Source of the DNA: Gallaecimonas sp045291545
GTDB taxonomy: Bacteria; Pseudomonadota; Gammaproteobacteria; Enterobacterales; Gallaecimonadaceae
Assembly: GCF_045291545.1 (NCBI RefSeq)
Contig: NZ_CP149514.1
Location: 2,170,001 to 2,234,000, forward strand
Direction of reading: 5' to 3'
DNA length: 64,000 nucleotides
Shown here: positions 1-8,887 of the stretch, piece after piece
Numbering within the stretch: position 1 is the first letter of the stretch
Layout: each line of letters starts with the position of its first letter
Notes under the pieces: generated by a model
Seen by the model: only the letters and a program-made list of their open reading frames with translations
The model's database searches: none
Told to the model about the DNA's origin: nothing
Position numbers and translations under genes: made by a program

Positions 1-108
1 GCTGGTATCAAAATGCCGGTGGCTGACAACGCCAACCTGTATATCGAGTACGCCAAACTGGCCAGTGACACCAAAGGCCTGACCTTCGGCGTCAACTTCA
101 AGTTCTAA
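1..108 (+). CDS. Outer-membrane beta-barrel protein, C-terminal end only
   Basis: The window opens inside this gene and shows only its last 35 codons. The visible tail has alternating polar and hydrophobic residues and ends in VNFKF, with the terminal phenylalanine that the BAM machinery recognises in outer-membrane barrels. This fits a porin or small barrel protein, but the family cannot be named from the tail alone. A terminator follows immediately. Confidence 0.6.
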   Translation, partial: AGIKMPVADNANLYIEYAKLASDTKGLTFGVNFKF

Positions 109-137
109 AAAAACGCGGCTACAGGCCGCGTTTTTTT
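109..137. terminator. Bidirectional intrinsic terminator (porin / gspB)
   Basis: A hairpin with CGCGGC and GCCGCG arms around a short ACAG loop, flanked by A-rich and T-rich runs. It lies between convergent genes and overlaps the gspB stop codon, so it probably serves both strands. Confidence 0.8.
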
Positions 138-687
138 ATGGCTGCAATGGCCAGTTCACCAATGCATCCAGCCAGAACGTTTGGCCATTGATAGCCACTT
201 CGGTACTGTTCGGGCCAATACGCAATACCTTAATACCTCCCAAACGCTCCCCTTCACGTAATTTATGGCCATTGAAAATAACGTAGCGCTGCGCCGCTGT
301 TGAGGCATAAAAGTGCGCCGAGTAGGCAATACTTAGCGGGCCAGCTGTTTTTTCAGGTGCTTTCACTTTCGGTACTGGCCGTTGGCTGAGCGGTGCCTTT
401 GGCATGGCTTTGGGCGCGGCAAAAAACGGGTCTTGTGCCAGTGCCGGCATGGGCACCGGTTGCACCTTGGCAGCAGGTGCTGCCACCACTGGCAGTTTAG
501 CGGTAACTGGTGCAGCTGTTGGCCAGTGGCGATAAGCAAACCAAGCCGCCACTAACAGCAAAAACGCCAGCACCACCAACAATAAGCGCTGGCGTAGTAA
601 CGCCGTATCCCGGTAAAAGCGGCCTTCTGCCGCGGTTACGTCAGCGGCAGGCTCTCGCTGGGCCAGCGCCTTACTGAGTAAGCTCAT
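136..687 (-). CDS. gspB: General secretion pathway protein B (GspB/ExeB)
   Basis: This 183-residue protein has one membrane segment near residues 34-51, a proline/alanine-rich periplasmic linker, and a C-terminal domain (about 115-180) with the IFNGHKLREGE pattern of the GspB/PulB family. GspB works with the ATPase GspA to help the type II secretin cross the peptidoglycan. Its start overlaps the gspA stop by four bases, so the two are translationally coupled. Family assignment rests on the domain layout and the GspA partner. Confidence 0.85.
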   Translation of the reverse strand: MSLLSKALAQREPAADVTAAEGRFYRDTALLRQRLLLVVLAFLLLVAAWFAYRHWPTAAPVTAKLPVVAAPAAKVQPVPMPALAQDPFFAAPKAMPKAPLSQRPVPKVKAPEKTAGPLSIAYSAHFYASTAAQRYVIFNGHKLREGERLGGIKVLRIGPNSTEVAINGQTFWLDALVNWPLQP

Positions 688-2213
688 AATCGCGGCCCCG
701 GCGTACCCAACGCCCGATTCAAGCGCACCAGCGTATTGTCTCCGGCGAGGCCATCCGCCTTTAAGCCCACCTGACGCTGAAACTGTGTTACCCGTTGCTG
801 CAAGGCGCCGTTGTATTCATCGGTGTTCAACGGCGGCTGCTTGAGCACTTGTGCCAACGCCGCATCCAGCCAGAGCACCACTGGCCCCTGGTTGCCAGGC
901 AACAGTGCCTGAGCAAAGCCCTGTGGTGGCCGCCACAGCAAAATGGCATTACCGCGATAGTGGCCATCCAGCCACTGACTGGAAACCGACACCTTGGCGC
1001 TGCTCAATGCCAGTTGAAATCGGTTATCTGCCGCCAGCAAGGTGGCAAAAAAGCGCTCACCGCTGTCATCCAGTAGCTCCAGCACAGCCGGCCGGCCTAA
1101 TGACACCAGCTCCCGCCACGGCGCATGCAAGCGCAAACAACGAAAGCCAAGCGTGTCAGCCTGTTGGCATGGGTCGCCCGTCGGTGCCGCCATACCCCAG
1201 GCGCTGAACAGCTGATCAAAAGCCACCAGCGACACCCGATCACGGCTGCCAGGAATAACCTGGTTCGCCTGACTCGGAACGCCCTTTCTGGCCAGCGCCT
1301 CACTGGCACTGGGTGCCGGCGGCCACAAGCTGTAAAAACTGAGCGCCAGGCCCACCAGCACAGCCCCAGCCAGTGCCCACGGCCAGCGGTGCGGCCGTGC
1401 CGGCAGTTGCTCGCCGAGGATCTCAGCTCCGGCTTTGGCCATCAGCCGGGTATCTACCCGCTCCTGCTGTAGCCCGTATGCGCCCATTAAGGCGCGGTCA
1501 CAAAGCAGGTTGATCAGCCGTGGTATACCGCCACTGAGTTTGTGTAAGCGATTGATGGCGGCACCGGTAAATAAGGGCTGTTCACGCCCGGCTATACGCA
1601 ACCGGTGCAATACGTAACGGCCACAGTCTTTGCGGCTCAGCGGTAACAGGTGGTAACGGGCGGTGATGCGCTGGGCAAGCTGGCGTAACTCCTGGCGGCG
1701 CAGCAGCTGGTTCAGCTCCGGCTGGCCAATCAGAATGATTTTCAGCAGCTTCTGGGTGTCTGTTTCAAGGTTGGTCAGCAACCGCAACTGTTCGAGTACC
1801 GACACCTTCAGGTGCTGCGCCTCATCCACCAGCAATACTGTTTGTCGGCCTGCCTGGTGGTTTTGCTGTAAAAAGGCCTGAATAGCGTCGGTCAGCTGCT
1901 TGAGCGTCGGCTCTGGCGGGTAAGCAATATTAAGTTCATCACACAAGGTGGCCAGCAGCTCACTTTCGGTGAGCATCGGGTTCAGCACAAAGGCCAGGTC
2001 GGTATTGTCCGGCAACTCATTGAGCAAGCGCCGCGAAACGGTGGTTTTACCGGTACCCACTTCACCGGTCAGCAAGACAAAACCGCCGGTTTCCCGCAAG
2101 CCGAATTTCAGGTGCGCCAGCGCGTCCCGATGACGCTCACTCATGTACAAAAAGTGCGGATTCGGGGCAATAGAAAACGGATTTTCACTCAGGCCAAAAA
2201 ATGACTCATACAT
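684..2213 (-). CDS. gspA: GspA/ExeA: AAA ATPase with peptidoglycan-binding domain
   Basis: This 509-residue ExeA-type protein starts with the typical MYESFFGLSENPF sequence. The Walker A motif GEVGTGKT is at about residues 50-57, and a Walker B VDEAQ is near 130. A single membrane segment lies near 280-297, and a PG_binding_1-like domain occupies the last about 70 residues. In Aeromonas, ExeA and ExeB form an inner-membrane complex that binds peptidoglycan and places the type II secretin ExeD. It is the first gene of the gspAB pair and divergent from cca. The other gsp genes are not in the window, as is usual for the unlinked exeAB operon. Confidence 0.92.
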   Translation of the reverse strand: MYESFFGLSENPFSIAPNPHFLYMSERHRDALAHLKFGLRETGGFVLLTGEVGTGKTTVSRRLLNELPDNTDLAFVLNPMLTESELLATLCDELNIAYPPEPTLKQLTDAIQAFLQQNHQAGRQTVLLVDEAQHLKVSVLEQLRLLTNLETDTQKLLKIILIGQPELNQLLRRQELRQLAQRITARYHLLPLSRKDCGRYVLHRLRIAGREQPLFTGAAINRLHKLSGGIPRLINLLCDRALMGAYGLQQERVDTRLMAKAGAEILGEQLPARPHRWPWALAGAVLVGLALSFYSLWPPAPSASEALARKGVPSQANQVIPGSRDRVSLVAFDQLFSAWGMAAPTGDPCQQADTLGFRCLRLHAPWRELVSLGRPAVLELLDDSGERFFATLLAADNRFQLALSSAKVSVSSQWLDGHYRGNAILLWRPPQGFAQALLPGNQGPVVLWLDAALAQVLKQPPLNTDEYNGALQQRVTQFQRQVGLKADGLAGDNTLVRLNRALGTPGPRL

Positions 2214-2276
2214 GGTATTTGGGTACGGCTGGCAACAAGGCTTTTATGGTTGCGCGCCCCGGCCACTTTGGCAAGG

Positions 2277-2301
2277 TATAATGGCGCAGTAAAAGAGGAG
2301 G
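2277..2301 (+). promoter_or_regulatory. Candidate -10 box and ribosome-binding site for cca
   Basis: A perfect TATAAT lies at 2277-2282 and a strong AGAGGAGG Shine-Dalgarno at about 2294-2301, just before a GTG codon. No good -35 lies at the standard distance. The strong ribosome site supports the GTG at 2306 as the cca start. Confidence 0.5.
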
Positions 2302-2305
2302 TCTG

Positions 2306-3556
2306 GTGAACTGTTATCTGGTAGGCGGCGCCGTACGCGATAAGTTGTTGGGATTGGCGGTACATGAGCGGGACTGGGTGGTCGTTGGCGAAACCCCCGA
2401 GGCTATGCTAGCCCGTGGTTTTAGCCAGGTTGGCCGCGACTTCCCGGTGTTTTTGCACCCCAACAGCCACGAAGAATACGCACTGGCTCGCACCGAGCGT
2501 AAAAAAGGCCAGGGTTATACCGGCTTTGAGGTTTTTGCCAGCCCGGATGTCACCCTGGAAGAAGACCTGATTCGCCGCGACCTCACCATTAACGCCATCG
2601 CCGAAGATGCCAGCGGCAACCTGGTTGACCCTTATGGCGGTGTCAGTGATTTACAAAACCGTATTCTGCGCCATGTTTCCGATGCCTTTAGCGAAGACCC
2701 ATTGCGGGTGCTCCGGCTGGCCCGTTTTGCCGCCCGTTTTGCGCACCTGGGTTTTACCATCGCCCCACAAACCCAGGCACTGCTCAGCAGCATGGCTGCC
2801 AGTGGCGAGCTGCAGGCGTTAACCCCGGAACGGGTAACCAAAGAGCTGGAAAAGGCTCTGGCCACCCGCTCACCGCAGGTGTTTTTCCAAGTGCTGCGTG
2901 ACTGCGGTGCACTGGCCGATATTTTGCCAGAGCTGGACAACCTCTTTGGAATACCGGCGCCCGCCAAGTGGCACCCGGAAATCGACACTGGCATACACAG
3001 CCTGATGGTGATGGAAGCCGTAGCCTCCCTCACTGACGATCTGGCCGTGCGCTTCGCCGCCCTGTGCCATGACTTTGGCAAGGCGCTGACCCCCAAAGAA
3101 AAATGGCCCAGCCATCATGGCCATGGGCAAAGCGGCCTGGCGCTGATCCGCCAGTGCTGCGCCCGCCTGAAAGTGCCCAATCAGTGGCGCGATCTGGCGT
3201 TACTGGTCTCGGATCTGCACTGCACAATACACAGCATTGCCAGTTTGCGCCCGGCCACGCTGGTCAAAGTGCTGGATAAGCTGGACGCCTGGCGCAAGCC
3301 CGAGCGGGTGGAACAACTGGCGCTGGCCTGCACTGCCGACTTTAAGGGCCGCAGCGGCTTTTTTAACCTCCCCTACCCGCAGGCTGACTGGCTGCGCGGC
3401 GCCTATACGGCAGCAAAAGAAGTGAATGTTCAGGATATTATTGCCAGCGGCGCCAAAGGCCCGGCAATTGGTGAGGCGGTGCGCCAGGCGCGCATCAGCC
3501 AGGTCGCTGTGTTTAAAGAAACTTATTCAGAAAACGGCACTGGCCACAGCGCCTGA
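2306..3556 (+). CDS. cca: Multifunctional CCA-adding tRNA nucleotidyltransferase
   Basis: This enzyme adds or repairs the 3' CCA of tRNAs. The protein has 416 residues, close to the enteric length. The start is GTG, supported by the ribosome site and by the match of its NCYLVGGAVRDKLLG opening to E. coli Cca. The nucleotidyltransferase head is in the first about 140 residues, with the RRDLTINA motif. An HD phosphohydrolase domain (HDFGK near residue 255) marks the bacterial multifunctional form with phosphodiesterase/phosphatase activity. Its 3' end overlaps the convergent folK by 34 bases. Confidence 0.96.
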   Translation: MNCYLVGGAVRDKLLGLAVHERDWVVVGETPEAMLARGFSQVGRDFPVFLHPNSHEEYALARTERKKGQGYTGFEVFASPDVTLEEDLIRRDLTINAIAEDASGNLVDPYGGVSDLQNRILRHVSDAFSEDPLRVLRLARFAARFAHLGFTIAPQTQALLSSMAASGELQALTPERVTKELEKALATRSPQVFFQVLRDCGALADILPELDNLFGIPAPAKWHPEIDTGIHSLMVMEAVASLTDDLAVRFAALCHDFGKALTPKEKWPSHHGHGQSGLALIRQCCARLKVPNQWRDLALLVSDLHCTIHSIASLRPATLVKVLDKLDAWRKPERVEQLALACTADFKGRSGFFNLPYPQADWLRGAYTAAKEVNVQDIIASGAKGPAIGEAVRQARISQVAVFKETYSENGTGHSA

Positions 3557-4005
3557 TCACCACGAAAGGCCTGCCATAGCTGCCGGTAACTTTGTTCAGT
3601 GCCAGGCAGTTGCTGCTCCGGCACCAATTCCGCCAGCGGCCAAAGCACAAAAGCCAGCGTGAGAATATCCGGTCGCGGCAAAACAACCGGCTCGATACAG
3701 ACGGTGTCACCGTACGTCAGCAGATCAATATCGAGGGTGCGGGGTGCATATTTTTTGGCATTTTGCGGGCGACCATGGGCGTATTCCACCGCCTTGATCC
3801 ATGCCAGGATCTTAGGCAGCGGCCAGTCGGTCTCGGCTTTCACAGCCATATTAAGAAAGTTGGTGCCGGCAAACCCCACCGGCTCAGCTTCAAAAACCGG
3901 CGAACAGTGCAGTTCCCCAAAAGCGTCGCGCAGGGCTTTGAGGCCCGCTCGCAGGTGTGCCTCGGGGGTAACATTGGAGCCAAGGCTGAATAAAACCTCG
4001 GTCAT
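3523..4005 (-). CDS. folK: 2-amino-4-hydroxy-6-hydroxymethyldihydropteridine pyrophosphokinase
   Basis: HPPK transfers pyrophosphate from ATP to 6-hydroxymethyl-dihydropterin in folate synthesis. The 160 residues begin with the FSLGSN signature and carry the PRTLDIDLL block (about 87-95) that binds ATP and Mg2+. The gene lies directly behind folB with a four-base overlap, forming a two-gene folate operon. The 3' end runs into the end of cca on the other strand. Confidence 0.95.
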   Translation of the reverse strand: MTEVLFSLGSNVTPEAHLRAGLKALRDAFGELHCSPVFEAEPVGFAGTNFLNMAVKAETDWPLPKILAWIKAVEYAHGRPQNAKKYAPRTLDIDLLTYGDTVCIEPVVLPRPDILTLAFVLWPLAELVPEQQLPGTEQSYRQLWQAFRGDQALWPVPFSE

Positions 4006-4358
4006 GAAGCGGTACGTTCAATGATGATGCCGACATTACTGGCATTGGCCACAGCGCCGGGTTTGGAGAGCTTCATCTTCAGCCAGCTGACCGCAAATTC
4101 ACTGATCAGCAGCTGTGCAATGTTCTCTGCCAGTGTCTCCAGCAGCTCATATTGATGCTGCTGGCAATAGTCGGTGATCGCCTGGCTAATGGTGCCGTAA
4201 CACAGGGCCAGGCCGTAATCATCGCCTTTGGCGGCGGCGGCAACGTCGGTGGCCAGCTCCAGGTCAAACACCAGTTTGCGCTGGCGTTCCTTTTCCCAGT
4301 CGAACACACCGATCAGGGTGTAAACTTCCAGCCCTTCAATGAAAATGCGATCAGTCAC
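4002..4358 (-). CDS. folB: Dihydroneopterin aldolase
   Basis: FolB converts dihydroneopterin to 6-hydroxymethyl-dihydropterin and glycolaldehyde, the step just before FolK. The 118-residue protein shows the family opening (IFIEGLEVYTLIGVFDWE) and a conserved C-terminal KLSKPGAV segment. It is the first gene of the folB-folK pair and divergent from plsY. Confidence 0.95.
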   Translation of the reverse strand: MTDRIFIEGLEVYTLIGVFDWEKERQRKLVFDLELATDVAAAAKGDDYGLALCYGTISQAITDYCQQHQYELLETLAENIAQLLISEFAVSWLKMKLSKPGAVANASNVGIIIERTAS

Positions 4359-4464
4359 AGGTCGGGTCTCGTTTTCGTGCAGGCCCTGTTAAGCTCGCGG
4401 CCTGCTTGTTTACACGGGCAGTCAAGTTTACCTTATCGACTAACCGGAACAAACTGCGCTGCCG

Positions 4465-5061
4465 ATGATTGCTACCGCCGTATTGATGATACTGGTCGCC
4501 TACCTGCTCGGGTCGGTGTCCAGCGCTGTCATTGTCTGCCGCCTGACAGGGCTGCCGGACCCGCGCCAGCATGGCTCCGGTAACCCCGGCGCCACCAATG
4601 TGCTGCGCCTCGGTGGCAAGGGGCCTGCGGCACTGGTGCTGGCAGCGGATGTTCTCAAAGGCACCATACCGGTCTGGAGCGCGTTCTTTCTGGGGATCGA
4701 TGCCATCTGGCTAGGGGTGATCGCCATCGCTGCCTGCCTGGGGCACATTTTTCCGATTTTCTTTCGCTTTCGCGGCGGTAAAGGGGTTGCCACTGCTTTT
4801 GGGGCTATGGCGCCCATTGGTTTGACCCTGACCGGCCTGCAGATCCTGACCTGGATGCTGGTGGTGTACCTGACCCGGCTGTCGTCCCTGGCGGCCATAG
4901 TGACCGCGGCTTTGTCACCGCTGTATACCTGGTTTATCAAACCCACTTACGTTATACCGGTAGCGATGCTGGCCAGCCTGATTATCCTGCGCCACAAAGA
5001 CAACATTCGCCGCCTGTTTCAGGGCACCGAATCAAAAATGCGCTTTCGCAAACCGAAATAA
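4465..5061 (+). CDS. plsY: Acyl-phosphate glycerol-3-phosphate acyltransferase
   Basis: PlsY is the integral-membrane acyltransferase that makes lysophosphatidate from acyl-phosphate and glycerol-3-phosphate. The 198-residue protein has several hydrophobic segments and the conserved loops GSGNPGATNV (about 38-47) and FRGGKGVATAFG (about 102-113). The plsY, folB-folK, tsaD neighbourhood is standard in gammaproteobacteria. Confidence 0.96.
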   Translation: MIATAVLMILVAYLLGSVSSAVIVCRLTGLPDPRQHGSGNPGATNVLRLGGKGPAALVLAADVLKGTIPVWSAFFLGIDAIWLGVIAIAACLGHIFPIFFRFRGGKGVATAFGAMAPIGLTLTGLQILTWMLVVYLTRLSSLAAIVTAALSPLYTWFIKPTYVIPVAMLASLIILRHKDNIRRLFQGTESKMRFRKPK

Positions 5062-5087
5062 AAAAGGTGGCCGAAGCCACCTTTTTT
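5060..5087. terminator. Bidirectional terminator between plsY and tsaD
   Basis: GGTGGC and GCCACC arms with a short CGAA loop are flanked by an A-run and a T-run. The hairpin starts at the plsY stop and sits before the end of the convergent tsaD, so it can serve both. Confidence 0.85.
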
Positions 5088-5104
5088 ATTGCCTGGTATA
5101 CACC

Positions 5105-6127
5105 TTAGGCATGTTCAATGGCGGCCAATGTATCCATGGGCCAGCGCGGCTGTACCTTGACCGCCAGCTCGCGGCTGCCTTCGGCTTGCAGGCGCAAGGC
5201 TCCGGCCAGGGCAATCATTGCGCCGTTGTCGGTACAAAATGCCGGGCGAGCGTAAAAAACTTCACCGCCAAGGCTTTGCATCAGCGCTTCTAACTTGCCA
5301 CGCAGGCGGGTATTGGCACTGACCCCACCCGCCACTACCAGCCGTTGGTAGCCACTTTCCTTTAGCGCCCGGCGGCATTTAATGGCCAGGGTATCGACCA
5401 CCGCCTGCTCAAAGGCCCGGGCAATGTCCGCCTGGGTTTGGGCGTCATTGCCCTCGCTGCGAATCACATTGGCTGCCGCCGTTTTCAGGCCCGAGAAGCT
5501 AAAATCCAGGCCTGGGCGGTCAGTCATTGGCCGCGGAAAGGTAAAGCGATCCGGGTTGCCCTGTTCAGCCAGAGCCGCCAGCCGCGGCCCACCGGGGTAA
5601 TCCAGGCCCAGCAGTTTGGCCGTTTTATCAAAGGCTTCACCGGCTGCATCATCAATAGACTCACCCATGATGCGGTAACGGCCAATAGCCTCTACAGCCA
5701 CCAACTGGGTGTGGCCGCCAGACACCAGCAGCGCCACAAAAGGAAACGCCGGCGGGTTGTCTTCCAGCATCGGCGCCAGCAGGTGCCCTTCCATGTGGTG
5801 AACTGCCACCGACGGAATATTCCAGCCATAGGCCAGGCTTTTACCTATTGTTGCCCCAACCAGCAATGCCCCCACCAGGCCAGGGCCTGCGGTGTAGGCA
5901 ATGCCATCGAGGTCGCGGCCATCAAGCTGACATTCGGCCAACACTTCTTTGACCAGAGGCAAGGTTTTACGCACATGATCGCGTGACGCCAGCTCCGGCA
6001 CGACGCCGCCATAATCGGCATGCAGCTTGACCTGACTGTACAAACGGTGCGCCAGCAGGCCTTGCTCACTGTCGTAGATGGCAATGCCGGTTTCGTCACA
6101 GGAGGTTTCAATGCCTAAAACACGCAT
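5105..6127 (-). CDS. tsaD: tRNA N6-threonylcarbamoyladenosine transferase TsaD
   Basis: TsaD transfers the threonylcarbamoyl group to A37 of ANN-decoding tRNAs, with TsaB and TsaE. The 340-residue protein opens MRVLGIETSCDET and carries the metal-binding HHMEGH motif near residue 110. I chose the ATG at 6127 over a TTG twelve bases upstream because TTGAGG there serves as the Shine-Dalgarno. The gene is divergent from rpsU, as in many gammaproteobacteria. Confidence 0.96.
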   Translation of the reverse strand: MRVLGIETSCDETGIAIYDSEQGLLAHRLYSQVKLHADYGGVVPELASRDHVRKTLPLVKEVLAECQLDGRDLDGIAYTAGPGLVGALLVGATIGKSLAYGWNIPSVAVHHMEGHLLAPMLEDNPPAFPFVALLVSGGHTQLVAVEAIGRYRIMGESIDDAAGEAFDKTAKLLGLDYPGGPRLAALAEQGNPDRFTFPRPMTDRPGLDFSFSGLKTAAANVIRSEGNDAQTQADIARAFEQAVVDTLAIKCRRALKESGYQRLVVAGGVSANTRLRGKLEALMQSLGGEVFYARPAFCTDNGAMIALAGALRLQAEGSRELAVKVQPRWPMDTLAAIEHA

Positions 6128-6207
6128 GGCGGGCCTCAATACTCAAAGGGGCCGCTATCTTACCCAGACACCGGTTCAAGCTCTACCCTTTATGGCATCA
6201 CTGCGGC

Positions 6208-6236
6208 TTTACATCGCTTGAGGTGCGCGTTAGAAT
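6208..6236 (+). promoter_or_regulatory. Sigma-70 promoter of the rpsU-yqeY-dnaG-rpoD operon
   Basis: TTTACA at 6208-6213 and TAGAAT at 6231-6236 are each five of six matches to the consensus, with an ideal 17-base spacer. They lie about 70 bases before rpsU and point at it. Confidence 0.7.
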
Positions 6237-6307
6237 TTCGCACCATTTTTAGACACCGTGGCCAAACTACAAGGTCACTAACCGAACAACCCCTGAGGTG
6301 ATGGTAA

Positions 6308-6523
6308 ATGCCGGTAATTAAAGTACGCGAAAATGAACCCTTTGACGTTGCTCTGCGTCGCTTCAAGCGCTCCTGCGAAAAAGCAGGCATTCTGGCTGAA
6401 TGCCGCAAGCGTGAGTTCTTCGAAAAGCCGACTGCTGAGCGTAAGCGCAAAAAAGCCGCTGCCGTTAAGCGCCACGCTAAGAAGCTGGCTCGCGAAAACG
6501 CCCGTCGGGTTCGCCTGTACTGA
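6308..6523 (+). CDS. rpsU: 30S ribosomal protein S21
   Basis: The 71-residue basic protein matches S21 from end to end (MPVIKVRENEPFDVALRRFK at the start). S21 sits on the 30S platform and assists initiation. An AGGTGAT ribosome site lies seven bases upstream. It is the first gene of the macromolecular synthesis operon. Confidence 0.98.
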   Translation: MPVIKVRENEPFDVALRRFKRSCEKAGILAECRKREFFEKPTAERKRKKAAAVKRHAKKLARENARRVRLY

Positions 6524-6546
6524 TTGACTGCGCATCCGGAGCCGTT

Positions 6547-6993
6547 ATGAGTCTCAAAGAGCAACTCACCGACGCGCAAAAAGATGCCATGCGTGCCAAG
6601 GACAAACCGCGCCTTGGCACGTTGCGTTTGGCCCTCGCTGCCATTAAGCAGGTCGAGGTTGATGAACGCAAAGAACTGGCTGACGACGACGTGCTGACCA
6701 TCTTGACCAAGATGATCAAACAACGTCGCGATTCCATCAGCCAGTATGAAGAGGCAGGTCGCCAGGATTTAGCCGACGCTGAAGCCGCAGAAATTCAAGT
6801 GTTGCAGGAATTTTTGCCCAAGCAGCTGAGCACCGATGAAATTGCCCAGCTGATCGACGACGCCATTGCTGCCACTGGCGCTGCCAGCCCGGCAGACATG
6901 GGCAAGGTAATGGCTTGGCTCAAACCCAAGCTGCAAGGCCGAGCCGAAATGGGCCCGGTGAGCGGCATGGTCAAGGGCAAGCTCTCCGCCTGA
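6547..6993 (+). CDS. GatB/YqeY domain-containing protein
   Basis: This 148-residue YqeY-family protein resembles the tail domain of the GatB amidotransferase subunit, which contacts tRNA. Typical blocks are the N-terminal LKEQLTDAQKDAMRAKDK, KMIKQRRDSI near residue 60, and a C-terminal MGKVM segment. In many gammaproteobacteria, though not E. coli, this gene sits between rpsU and dnaG, as here. Its cellular role is not firmly established. Confidence 0.93.
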   Translation: MSLKEQLTDAQKDAMRAKDKPRLGTLRLALAAIKQVEVDERKELADDDVLTILTKMIKQRRDSISQYEEAGRQDLADAEAAEIQVLQEFLPKQLSTDEIAQLIDDAIAATGAASPADMGKVMAWLKPKLQGRAEMGPVSGMVKGKLSA

Positions 6994-7000
6994 CCTGGCT

Positions 7001-7023
7001 GAAGGGGCTCTGCCCCTTCTTTC
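7001..7023 (+). terminator. Internal terminator/attenuator between yqeY and dnaG
   Basis: A strong hairpin (GAAGGGGC and GCCCCTTC arms, three-base loop) followed by a pyrimidine-rich tail. E. coli has a comparable internal terminator ahead of dnaG that lowers primase expression relative to S21. Confidence 0.65.
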
Positions 7024-7051
7024 TTCTCTTTCCATTGCTGATTGGAGTGTC

Positions 7052-8794
7052 ATGGCTGGAACTATTCCCCGTGATTTTATCGACGATCTGTTGGCCCGTA
7101 CCGACATCGTTGAGCTGATCAGCAGCCGCGTCAAATTGAAAAAGACCGGCAAGAACTACAGCGCCTGCTGCCCTTTTCACAGCGAAAAAACACCGTCCTT
7201 TTCGGTCAGTCCGCAAAAGCAGTTCTATTACTGCTTTGGTTGTGGTGCCAAAGGCGATGCCATCAAGTTTGTGGAAGAGTTCGACCGTATCGGCTTTGCC
7301 GAGGCCGTCGAAGAACTGGCCGCCCTGCACGGCATGGAAGTGCCTCGAGAGCAGAGCCACCAGCGCAACCCCAAAGCAGAAGAACGCCGCCAGGATGCCT
7401 ACAGCCTGATGCAGCAGGTACAGCGCTATTACTACCAGAACCTCAAGCAATACCCGGCAGCGGTAGACTACCTCAAAGGCCGCGGGCTGTCGGGCGAGAT
7501 AGTGAAAACTTTTGGCATCGGCTACGTGCCGGAGCAATGGGACAGCGTGCTGAAACAATTTGGCCAGCACTTTGACGATCAGCAACTGCTGATGGACACC
7601 GGCATGCTGGTGCAAAACGACAAAGGCCGGCGCTATGACCGCTTTCGCGACCGTATTATGTTTCCCATTCGCGATCGCCGGGGCCGCACTATCGCCTTTG
7701 GTGGCCGGGTGCTGGGCGATGGTACGCCCAAGTATCTGAACTCACCGGAAACACGGATTTACCATAAAGGCCAGGAACTGTACGGTCTTTATGAAGCGCG
7801 CCAGGCCAACCGCGAATTAGCGCGGCTGGTGGTGGTAGAGGGTTATATGGACGTGGTGGCGCTGTATCAGGCGGGCGTAACCTACGCCGTGGCAAGCCTG
7901 GGCACGTCCACCACCGCCGAGCAGCTGGAACTACTGTTTCGTTCCACGCCGGAAGTGATCTGCTGTTACGACGGCGACCGCGCTGGCCGCGAAGCCGCCT
8001 GGCGGGCCATGGAAAACGCCCTGCCGCTGCTGCGCGATGGCCGGACTCTGAAATTCATCTTCCTGCCAGACGGCGAAGATCCGGATTCACTGGTTCGCGC
8101 CCAGGGCAAAGAAGCCTTTGAGGCAGCCTTGGGCGAAGCGTTGCCGTTGTCACAGTTTCTGTTTCAGGAGCTGGAAAAGAGCATCGACATGGCCAGCCCT
8201 GACAGCCGCTCACGACTGGCCGAGAGCGCCCTGCCACTGCTCGAAAGGCTGCCCGACTCGGTATACCGGGTGATGCTGCGTGAGCAACTGGCCAAACGCC
8301 TGGGCGTGGCCGAAGAACAATTGGGCCGCTTCCTGCGTAAAAACCCGGAGCCGGCCAGCAAGACATCGGCGCAAAAGCCGCGCAAGCTAACCCCGATGCG
8401 CATGGCACTGGCCATTTTGGTGCAGTATCCGGCCCTGGCCGAGACACTTCCGGATGATTTGGATCTGGCTAGCCTGAACGTACCGGGGGCGCCGGTATTG
8501 GGCACCCTGATTAGCGCCATTAAGGCGGGCCCGGTTCCGACTACAGGGCAACTGCTGCGGCGTATCGACGATACTGACGCCGCCGCCATACTGGAAAAAC
8601 TGGTGAGCTGGGATTTAAACCTGGCCGACGACAGCCGTGTACCAGTGTTACTGGACACGATAGACAGGATTCTCACTGAATCCTTGGAGCGCCGCTATGA
8701 CGAGCTACTCCAGAAAAGCAAGAACAAAACGGCGGATCAGCAAGAACTTCAAGAGCTTACCGAGCTTTTGCAAGCACTTAAGCTGAGCCAGTAA
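7052..8794 (+). CDS. dnaG: DNA primase
   Basis: DnaG makes RNA primers at the replication fork. The 580-residue protein has the CHC2 zinc site (Cys40, His43, Cys61, Cys64), a TOPRIM catalytic core with the VVEGYMD motif (about 264-270), and a C-terminal DnaB-binding region. Length and order match enteric primase. It lies between the yqeY-dnaG terminator and rpoD. Confidence 0.98.
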   Translation: MAGTIPRDFIDDLLARTDIVELISSRVKLKKTGKNYSACCPFHSEKTPSFSVSPQKQFYYCFGCGAKGDAIKFVEEFDRIGFAEAVEELAALHGMEVPREQSHQRNPKAEERRQDAYSLMQQVQRYYYQNLKQYPAAVDYLKGRGLSGEIVKTFGIGYVPEQWDSVLKQFGQHFDDQQLLMDTGMLVQNDKGRRYDRFRDRIMFPIRDRRGRTIAFGGRVLGDGTPKYLNSPETRIYHKGQELYGLYEARQANRELARLVVVEGYMDVVALYQAGVTYAVASLGTSTTAEQLELLFRSTPEVICCYDGDRAGREAAWRAMENALPLLRDGRTLKFIFLPDGEDPDSLVRAQGKEAFEAALGEALPLSQFLFQELEKSIDMASPDSRSRLAESALPLLERLPDSVYRVMLREQLAKRLGVAEEQLGRFLRKNPEPASKTSAQKPRKLTPMRMALAILVQYPALAETLPDDLDLASLNVPGAPVLGTLISAIKAGPVPTTGQLLRRIDDTDAAAILEKLVSWDLNLADDSRVPVLLDTIDRILTESLERRYDELLQKSKNKTADQQELQELTELLQALKLSQ

Positions 8795-8887
8795 CCAATC
8801 CGTTGAGCTAGAAGTAAACAGGGCAAGTCGCTATACTGTCCTATTCACTTTTTGGCTTGGCACATAAATTCTGAGCGGATGATGTCT

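Noticed and set aside
8803..8837. TTGAGC and TATACT as a promoter for rpoD
   Set aside because: The spacer is about 23 bases, too long for a sigma-70 promoter. The -10 box alone is not enough.
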